Shown here: positions 12,667 to 17,890 of the stretch, piece by piece
Numbering within the stretch: the first letter of the stretch is position 1
Layout: the number at the start of each line of letters is the position of its first letter
Assembly: GCA_035702985.1 (NCBI GenBank)
Contig: DASSZD010000030.1
Span: 1 to 17,890 of the forward strand
Reading direction: 5' to 3'
DNA: 17,890 nucleotides
Source: JAKAXG01 sp035702985
GTDB lineage: Bacteria; Actinomycetota; Acidimicrobiia; Acidimicrobiales; Palsa-688
Made by a program: the position numbers and the translations under genes
Notes under the pieces: model-generated
Database searches by the model: none
What the model was told of the DNA's origin: nothing
The model's input: only the letters and a program-made list of their open reading frames with translations

Positions 12667-12729
12667 GCCCGGGTGCTCGAAGGGCGGGCCCGGGTGCCCG
12701 AAGGGCGGGCCCGGGTGCCCGAGGGGTGG
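12667..12729. repeat. Three tandem 21-bp repeats
   Basis: Copies run at 12667-12687, 12688-12708 and 12709-12729. Copies 1 and 2 differ at one base, and copy 3 at two positions from copy 2. The unit begins GCCCGGGTG and lies in the spacer between the convergent sigma factor and FtsX-type permease genes. It is followed by a weak hairpin, TGCCC/GGGCA (12735-12749). Function unknown. Confidence 0.9.
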
Positions 12730-12809
12730 GTTTCTGCCCTCAGGGGGCAACAGGACACCCGCTCACACGCCAGCCCCATCGGGCGTTGGGCCCGTGGCGC
12801 CCCCGGGGG

Positions 12810-15383
12810 CTATTCGAGCGGCTGGCGGGCCATGGCCGGCGGCTCGCGGTTGGCGGCGAGCCATCCACCGGCGCCGGCCAGAACCGGCAGGCCGACCAGG
12901 ATGATCACCAGGTTGGCGACCGGCACCCGCCCGAGCGGGCTCAAGTCGCTGCGGTTCCAGACCAGCAGGGCGGCGTAGGCCCCGGCGGTGCCGAGCAGCG
13001 CGCCGAGGAGGGCCAGGGCTGCGCTGGTGGCGCCGGTGATGGTCCGCCGGGTGGTGCTGCTGGCGCCGGTGGCGGCGAGAGTGCGAAGGTCAGCGGCTGT
13101 CTCGCTGCGAATGAGGCCGACGGTCATGCCGAGCACGCCGAGGGAGACGAGGATGCCGATGGCTGTCGACCAGTTGCGCAGCGGGGCAAGGGATGCCTGC
13201 TTGGTCCGGGTCTCGAGGTACAGCCCGATGCCGGCCGCCGTGGCCCGAGCGGTCTGCAACTGTTGGCTGGTGAGCGGCCCGGACGCCTGGATCCACCAGG
13301 CGGCAGGCACCGGGGTCAGGCCCAGTCGCTGCACGGCCGCCGTGGTCAAGAGGGTCCCCGGCGCCGAGGTGTACAACGGCAACTGCCTGAAGGCCTGGAT
13401 CTTCGGTGCGACGTGCAGGATGTCCGGGCCCCTCGGGCCGGGCCCGGCCGGCCCGGGCTGAGGTCCGGGTTCGGCCTTGAACTCCGGTGCGAAGATCTGC
13501 AGGCCGGCCAGGTCCTTGCGGGCCGAGAGGACATCGGTGCCGGGCCCGATCGCCGAGGGGGAGATGCCGTAGTGGGCGAGCAGGGCCGGGGTCGCCACGT
13601 AGAGCGGGTCCATCCCCGAGATCTCGGTGCTGTGCGGATTGATGATGACCCGGCTGAGCGTGGCGACGCCATAGCCGGCCGGGATCGACCGGCCACCGTT
13701 GCCGGGCTGCGGCGGCTGCAGGCCGGCGCGGGGGCTGTAGGCCTGTTCGAGAGGCAGGACGGCCCGGGCGTGGATCGCCCCGGCTAGGGCGTCCAGCCGG
13801 GTGGTGACCGTCTGCAGCTGGGAGGCGCTCAGCGGTGGCACCTGACCGGAGCCGGTGTCGGGGGTGACGTAGAACATGAGCTGGTCGCCGGGCAGGTTCC
13901 TCACCGGGTTCGGGGTGTCGCTGGCCGCCGCGCTGATGGCGATGGTGGCGGCGATGCCGATGGCCAGGGTTACCGATCCCAGGGCGGCGCCGGAACGGGC
14001 CTGGTAGCGGGCCAGGTCGCGCAGAGCCAGCCGTACGGCGACGCCGGAGCGGTGGGCCACGGCGGCCAGGGCCCGGATGGCCAGCGGGGCCAGGAACAAC
14101 AGCCCGACCGGGGTGACGAGCGTGCCGGCGATGATGAACAACGCCTTGCGACCGCCGGACCCGGAGCTGTGGTCGGAGAAGTACAGGAGGGCCAGGCCGG
14201 CGCCGAGCAGCAGGACGCCGAGGGCGGCGAAGCGGTGCGCGGGCCGCGGGGGCGACGGCCTCCCGGACAGCGCGGCGATGATCGACGTTCGGGCCACGGC
14301 TCGCGCCGGCCACCACGCCGCCGCCACCGCGGTCAGGACGGCCAGGACGAGACTCACACCGATCGCCCACCACGGCAGCGAGAAACGGTCGATCCGATGC
14401 CCGGAGAGTGATTGCAGGCCGGGAACGAAGGCGAACCAGGCGGCCAGTCCGACCACCCCGCCGGTAACGGCGCCGGTCAAACCTACGGCTGCGCCGTCGG
14501 CCAGCATCACCAGCCGGACGTGCTTGTCGGTGGCTCCGAGGGACGCCAGCACGCCCAGAGCGCGCAGCCGCCGCTGGGCCATGACGGTGAACCCGGCCAC
14601 GCTCATCAGCCCGACGAACAGCATGCCGATGGTGCCGAGCGCCAGGACCAGGGCGTCGACGGAGGCGGTGTTCGGCTTACCCCGCGACGAGAAGCCCATT
14701 CCCAGTCCGCTCGGCAGGCGGAATCGGTTACCGGGGCCGGGCTGGAAGTCCGAGAGGATGGTCACGGTGGAAGCGGGCGAGATCTGGCCGGGCGCTACCA
14801 GGGCGAACTGGTCCAGCAGGTCGAGCGGGTTCTCCACGATCCCCACGACCTGCCGGGTGCGGCCGGCGGCTGTCCACAGGCTGTCGATGTGCAGCCCGAA
14901 CAGCTTGGCGGTGCCGCTGGTGACCGCCACCTGGCCGGGTCCCGTCGGGTAGTGCCCCGAGTCGAGGCGCAGGGTCGCCCGGTCGAACGTGCCGCGGGGG
15001 GCCTGGTCGCGCAGGTCGATGCTGGCCACCGAGCCGGGGACAGCCACCTGTTGGTGGGTGATCACGTCGGCTGGTCCCACCCTGGCCCGGATGGCGCCGA
15101 TGTCGGCACTCAGATGGGGGTCGGTGCCGGGGAGGCTGATGATGGTGCTGGCGGTGCCGAACACCGGGTTGGCCTTGAGCTGGGCGGCGTTGGAGGCGGT
15201 GCCCAGACCGACGATGGTGGCCGCCACGGCGACGGTCAGCATGGCCAGGATGAGCGCGTGGCGGCGCCACTCCCGGCGAGCCAGTCGCCATCCCCACCGG
15301 GTCACCGCCCGCCGGGCCGGGCCACCCCCTCCGGCGCGGCGCTCCGATACCGGGGCGGGCCGGTCGGCGGCGATCATGCTCAT
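12810..15383 (-). CDS. ABC transporter permease, FtsX/MacB-like, 10 TM segments
   Basis: This 857-residue membrane protein has two FtsX-type modules. I place helices near residues 43-63, 248-270, 298-318, 345-365, 393-410, 425-447, 475-497, 735-755, 785-810 and 825-845. Large extracytoplasmic domains lie between helices 1 and 2 (about 65-245) and between 7 and 8 (about 500-730, including a Gly/Pro-rich stretch GPQPGPAGPGPRGPD). Cytoplasmic coupling motifs such as QRRLRALGVLASLGAT precede helix 3. Such permeases act by mechanotransmission in lipid/lipoprotein handling or peptide-antibiotic resistance rather than classical uptake. ATG 15383 overlaps the ATPase stop codon (ATGA), so the two are translationally coupled; a second Met lies two codons on. 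A PadR regulator heads the operon. Confidence 0.92.
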   Translation of the reverse strand: MSMIAADRPAPVSERRAGGGGPARRAVTRWGWRLARREWRRHALILAMLTVAVAATIVGLGTASNAAQLKANPVFGTASTIISLPGTDPHLSADIGAIRARVGPADVITHQQVAVPGSVASIDLRDQAPRGTFDRATLRLDSGHYPTGPGQVAVTSGTAKLFGLHIDSLWTAAGRTRQVVGIVENPLDLLDQFALVAPGQISPASTVTILSDFQPGPGNRFRLPSGLGMGFSSRGKPNTASVDALVLALGTIGMLFVGLMSVAGFTVMAQRRLRALGVLASLGATDKHVRLVMLADGAAVGLTGAVTGGVVGLAAWFAFVPGLQSLSGHRIDRFSLPWWAIGVSLVLAVLTAVAAAWWPARAVARTSIIAALSGRPSPPRPAHRFAALGVLLLGAGLALLYFSDHSSGSGGRKALFIIAGTLVTPVGLLFLAPLAIRALAAVAHRSGVAVRLALRDLARYQARSGAALGSVTLAIGIAATIAISAAASDTPNPVRNLPGDQLMFYVTPDTGSGQVPPLSASQLQTVTTRLDALAGAIHARAVLPLEQAYSPRAGLQPPQPGNGGRSIPAGYGVATLSRVIINPHSTEISGMDPLYVATPALLAHYGISPSAIGPGTDVLSARKDLAGLQIFAPEFKAEPGPQPGPAGPGPRGPDILHVAPKIQAFRQLPLYTSAPGTLLTTAAVQRLGLTPVPAAWWIQASGPLTSQQLQTARATAAGIGLYLETRTKQASLAPLRNWSTAIGILVSLGVLGMTVGLIRSETAADLRTLAATGASSTTRRTITGATSAALALLGALLGTAGAYAALLVWNRSDLSPLGRVPVANLVIILVGLPVLAGAGGWLAANREPPAMARQPLE

Positions 15384-16096
15384 GAGTTAGGGGCGAGCAT
15401 GGATTCGGGACCGGGGGCGGGAGTGGTCTGATCGACGACCCGCCCGTCCCGGAGGAACACCACCCGGTCGGCCCATGACGCCAGCTGGGCGTCGTGGGTG
15501 ACCACCACGCCGGCGACACCGCGTTGGCACGCGGCGCGGATCAGGCGCATGACCGCCTCCCCGTTGGCCGAGTCCAGCGCGCCGGACGGCTCGTCGGCCA
15601 GCAGCAGACGGCGCTCTCCCACCACCGCCCGGGCTATCGATACCCGTTGGCGTTCACCGCCGGACAGCTCGTCGGGGAAGCTCCCCGCCCGCTCCCGCAG
15701 CCCGAGCCCGTCCAGGGCCCGAAGGCCCAGCTCCCGGGCCGACCGGGCCGGCACGCCGTCGAGCTCCAGGGGGAGCGACACGTTCTCGACCGCGGTGAGC
15801 CCGGCCAGCAGGTTGAAATCCTGGAACACGTAACCGATGGAGCGGCGGCGCAGCCGGGCCCGGGCGTTGCGCGACATCCCGGCCACCGCTGTGCCGGCCA
15901 CCGACACCTCGCCGCTGGTGGGCTCCTCCAGGGTGCCGGCGATGGTCAACAGGGTGCTCTTGCCCGACCCGCTCGGACCCATCACCGCTACGAGCTCGCC
16001 CTCCTCCACGCTCAGCGACACGCCTCGCAGGGCGTGGACCCCGGCCGGCCCGTCGCCGTAGAGCTTGGACACGCCACGCATCTCCAGCACGCTCAT
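15380..16096 (-). CDS. ABC transporter ATPase, MacB/LolD-like
   Basis: This 238-residue nucleotide-binding subunit carries all ABC motifs: Walker A GPSGSGKST (about 40-48), Q-loop VFQDFNLL, signature LSGGERQRVSIARA, Walker B RLLLADEPSGALD and the switch histidine in VVVTHDAQLASWAD. SGALDS and NLL..LTAVENVSLPL are typical of MacB/LolD-type partners of FtsX-like permeases. The C-terminal 15 residues are a short Pro/Ser tail. Both ends overlap neighbours by 4 bases (ATGA): upstream with the PadR gene at 16093-16096 and downstream with the permease at 15380-15383. This implies tight co-translation of the three. Confidence 0.96.
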   Translation of the reverse strand: MSVLEMRGVSKLYGDGPAGVHALRGVSLSVEEGELVAVMGPSGSGKSTLLTIAGTLEEPTSGEVSVAGTAVAGMSRNARARLRRRSIGYVFQDFNLLAGLTAVENVSLPLELDGVPARSARELGLRALDGLGLRERAGSFPDELSGGERQRVSIARAVVGERRLLLADEPSGALDSANGEAVMRLIRAACQRGVAGVVVTHDAQLASWADRVVFLRDGRVVDQTTPAPGPESMLAPNS

Positions 16097-16671
16097 CGCC
16101 GTACCACCGCCTTGCGGGGTGCTTTTGGCAGCGGTGCCGCCTCGCGGCCGGCAGGCTCATCCGAGGCACGCTTGATCCGCCCCTCGGCGGCGTCGAGCCA
16201 CCGCACGACGGCCTCCAGGCGGAACAGCTCGGCGTCCACCGCCAACCCGAACCCCAGGTCGCGTTCGGACGTGTACTCCTTCAAGCGGGTCCATTCCTGC
16301 ATCAGCTGCACCAGATACCGCCGGTGGGATTGCAGCACCTCGTACACCTCCACGCCGGGAAGCCGCAGCGCGATCAGGATCTTGATCACCAGCTCGTCGC
16401 GTGGCGGGGAGGACAGGTCGGGCGGGGTGCGCAGCCACGCCGCCAGCTCCTCCTCCCCGTCGGCGGTGATCCGGAACCCCTTCTGCGGGCCCTCCTCGGC
16501 ACCGTCGGACTCCACCAGTCCGTCCCGCTCCAGCCGCTGCAGGGTGGTGTACACCTGCCCGATGTTCAGCGGCCAGACCTCCCCGGTGCGCGCCACGAAC
16601 TCCTGTCGCAGCTGCAGCCCGTACTTCGGGCCCTCGCTGAGCAGCGCCAGCAAGGCGTGTCGGACGCTCAT
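16093..16671 (-). CDS. PadR-family transcriptional regulator
   Basis: This 192-residue regulator starts with the PadR winged-helix domain MSVRHALLALLSEGPKYGLQLRQEF (1-25), continues with VWPLNIGQVYTTLQRLERDGLVESDG, where the recognition helix lies, and the wing KGFRITADGEEEL. The C-terminal half is the helical dimerisation arm of the Vir_act_alpha type, with a basic tail. PadR proteins commonly repress adjacent ABC exporters and respond to the exported compound. ATG 16671 is chosen because it is the family N terminus and lies about 24 bases past the predicted transcription start. It is the first gene of the PadR-ATPase-permease operon, coupled by ATGA overlaps. Confidence 0.94.
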   Translation of the reverse strand: MSVRHALLALLSEGPKYGLQLRQEFVARTGEVWPLNIGQVYTTLQRLERDGLVESDGAEEGPQKGFRITADGEEELAAWLRTPPDLSSPPRDELVIKILIALRLPGVEVYEVLQSHRRYLVQLMQEWTRLKEYTSERDLGFGLAVDAELFRLEAVVRWLDAAEGRIKRASDEPAGREAAPLPKAPRKAVVRR

Positions 16672-16691
16672 CGCACTACGCAACCCGTTTG

Positions 16692-16704
16692 CATACTCAG
16701 TATG
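16692..16704. promoter_or_regulatory. Perfect 13-bp dyad, likely PadR operator
   Basis: CATACTCAGTATG is a perfect palindrome (six-base arms around a central C), in an AT-rich patch 20 bases upstream of the PadR start. It overlaps the downstream half of the predicted -10 box (16702-16707) and would cover the transcription start, the right place for an autorepressor. Confidence 0.65.
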
Positions 16705-16729
16705 ATACGCACTGGAAAAAGATGCGCAA
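16702..16729 (-). promoter_or_regulatory. Promoter of the PadR-ABC operon
   Basis: On the minus strand a -35-like TTGCGC (16729-16724) is followed after 16 bases by TATCAT (16707-16702), resembling a housekeeping sigma promoter. The start would be near 16695, giving a leader of about 24 bases. The 13-bp dyad overlaps the -10. Confidence 0.5.
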
Positions 16730-16802
16730 GCCCCATCCCCCGGACGGGACGAGACGCCTGGCTGTAACGGCGGGCCCAGGGGGCCTCTGCCGGTATCGCC
16801 CT

Positions 16803-17185
16803 CAACCGGCCAGCCGGCACCTTGTCGCCCACGGTTGGATCGCCGGCAGCGAGCAGGATCTCTCCCACATCGGGGACTCGGTCCGGACCGTTCCGGACCG
16901 TTCGCGACGGGGCCCGGCGGGCCGGGCGCAACCCGGAGGACCTGCAGATTCCTGCGCGGCGTGCTCGACCCGGTCGACCGCACCCCCGGCCCTCAGCGCC
17001 GGCCACTCCAGAGAACCCGCCAGCAGGTGCTGGACGACCTCGCCTGGCTATGCGCCCAGGGGGTCACCGAGGTCGTCTTCGACCTCAACCTCTCGCCCCA
17101 TGTCGGATTCCCGGACGTCGACCCCGGCGCCGCGGTCCGCTATGTCGAGCGCGTGCTCCACGCCTTCGCTCCCGTCAGGCACTGA
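16803..17185 (+). pseudogene. Truncated, frameshifted LLM-class (luciferase-like) oxidoreductase remnant
   Basis: Three reading frames together give the C-terminal third of an F420-type luciferase-like protein. Frame one has VAHGWIAGSEQDLSHIGDSV (from 16824), frame two has RTVRDGARRAGRNPEDLQ, and frame three has FLRGVLDPVDRT then VLDDLAWLCAQGVTEVVFDL and AAVRYVERVLHAFAPV, ending at TGA 17183-17185. The first shift coincides with a 10-base tandem duplication (TCCGGACCGT at 16882-16891 and 16892-16901); removing one copy joins frames one and two. The second is one extra A at about 16948; removing it joins frames two and three. The N-terminal two thirds are missing, and recognisable homology fades before about 16803, close to the PadR promoter. 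I take it to be a dead gene fragment. Confidence 0.75.
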
Positions 17186-17423
17186 CAGGTCCCCGACCGA
17201 CGAGTGCGTTCGTCCGCCCGTGACCCATTCGATGCTCCGCCCTCAAGGAGCGAGGACCGGGCAACGGGTGACGGTCGCGACCTTCACGGCACTATCTGTG
17301 GCACGGAGTCGGCCACGTGCACCTGATCCAGCCCTGATCATCCCTTCCGGGCGACCCGGTTCCGGAGCAGGCTGCGTACCCTCGGTTTCGTCGACACCTG
17401 CACCGATCCGGGGAGGAAGCGCC

Positions 17424-17765
17424 GTGACTGATGAATCCGAGAGATCGCTGAGCGACGACGAGCTCATCGCCCGGCTGCGCCGAGCCAGCCCGGAGCCCCC
17501 GCCCCACGATCCCAGCTTTGACATTCCGGTCGCCGACGAGGTGGACGTCCCCGGCGACGGGGCCTTCCACGGGCCCGGCCCGCAGTGCGCCGCCTCCGGG
17601 TCCCGGAAGACGGCCATCCAAGGGGCGTACGGCGTGCTGGTCACGGAGCCCATCAAGTGCGAGCTCGAGGCCGGCCACGGCGGTGCCCACCGGGCCGGAT
17701 TCAGGAGGACCCACGTGCTGCACCACTGGAAGGCCTACGAGTGGTCCTCGCCGGCCAGCCCCTGA
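17424..17765 (+). CDS. Small hypothetical protein with Cys/His motif
   Basis: This 113-residue protein starts at GTG 17424, with GGGAGGAAG about 5-7 bases upstream. The N-terminal 50 residues are acidic and probably disordered apart from one helix (LSDDELIARLRRA). The C-terminal half holds Cys55, Cys79, His85 and His89 in PQCAASG and IKCELEAGHGGAHR. The C-x5-H-x3-H end resembles the 'C..GH.G.H' endings of many small actinobacterial proteins that may bind zinc, but I know of no function. Its last 31 bases overlap, on the opposite strand, the 3' end of the broken cupin gene. The 238-bp spacer upstream of it shows a TACCCT box (17377-17382) but no other clear signal. Confidence 0.7.
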   Translation: MTDESERSLSDDELIARLRRASPEPPPHDPSFDIPVADEVDVPGDGAFHGPGPQCAASGSRKTAIQGAYGVLVTEPIKCELEAGHGGAHRAGFRRTHVLHHWKAYEWSSPASP

Positions 17766-17890
17766 CCGGCGGCCTTGCTACCGAACTCGTAGGCCACGAA
17801 TGGTTCAGAACCGACCACCAGGCATCGTGGCCCGGTTCGATCGCATACGCGTCACCAGCCCCGAGCACAACCTCTGTGCCGTCATCGTGG
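17735..17890 (-). pseudogene. Cupin-domain protein, 3' end with an apparent frameshift (partial)
   Basis: Reading the minus strand from the right edge, one frame gives HDDGTEVVLGAGDAYAIEPG then HDAW, a typical cupin strand pair. A second frame then continues as VGSEPFVAYEFGSKAAGQGL and ends at TAG (17737-17735). One missing G near 17815-17820 (TGGTGG where TGGGTGG is expected) accounts for the shift; with it the join reads HDAWVVGSEPFVAYEF, close to what actinobacterial cupins of this type contain. The start lies outside the window. The cause could be a real inactivating deletion or a sequencing/assembly indel in a G-run. Confidence 0.65.

Noticed and set aside
17800..17890. Plus-strand open frame from ATG 17800 to the right edge
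   Set aside because: The opposite strand gives clear cupin sequence, so this frame is most likely its shadow.

Overview
This is a very GC-rich, densely coding bacterial chromosome segment. The codon use (G/C at nearly every third position), two kinds of F420-linked enzyme, an ECF sigma factor with a SnoaL-type tail, PadR and ArsR regulators, and starts placed directly behind TANNNT -10 boxes all point to Actinomycetota, possibly Acidimicrobiia; the class is a guess. I see no rRNA, tRNA, CRISPR array or complete transposase.

Left part (1-8.2 kb), metabolism. The tail of an unrecognised gene and an ArsR-family repressor flank an 87-bp palindromic, MITE-like element. A stand-alone APH-fold phosphotransferase is followed by an acyl-CoA dehydrogenase of the ACAD11/LvaC type; in animals these two folds are fused in ACAD10/ACAD11. 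A divergent pair of F420 enzymes follows (a luciferase-like oxidoreductase and a PPOX-fold protein), then a divergent TauE/SafE permease and a 14-TM MFS exporter, then a short-chain dehydrogenase.

Middle (8.2-12.7 kb), a stress-type regulon. After a small conserved hypothetical gene and a membrane protein comes the best-supported regulatory unit of the window. A SnoaL-tailed ECF sigma factor (ECF41-like) is divergent from a carboxymuconolactone decarboxylase/AhpD-type gene, which is followed by a DUF1059 gene and an ornithine cyclodeaminase family gene in an apparent operon. The 95-bp divergent spacer holds two promoters facing apart, TGTCACA-N16-CGTC and CGTCACA-N16-CGTC, matching the ECF41 consensus. 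This predicts that the sigma factor drives both itself and the operon, from nearly leaderless transcripts.

Right part (12.8-16.7 kb), a PadR-ABC operon. A PadR repressor, an ABC ATPase and a 10-TM FtsX-type permease are translationally coupled by two 4-base ATGA overlaps. A perfect 13-bp dyad overlaps the predicted -10 box.

Right end (16.7-17.9 kb), decay. There is a truncated luciferase-like (LLM) pseudogene with two readable frameshifts (a 10-bp tandem duplication and a single extra A), a small Cys/His protein, and the 3' end of a cupin gene broken by one apparent base deletion.
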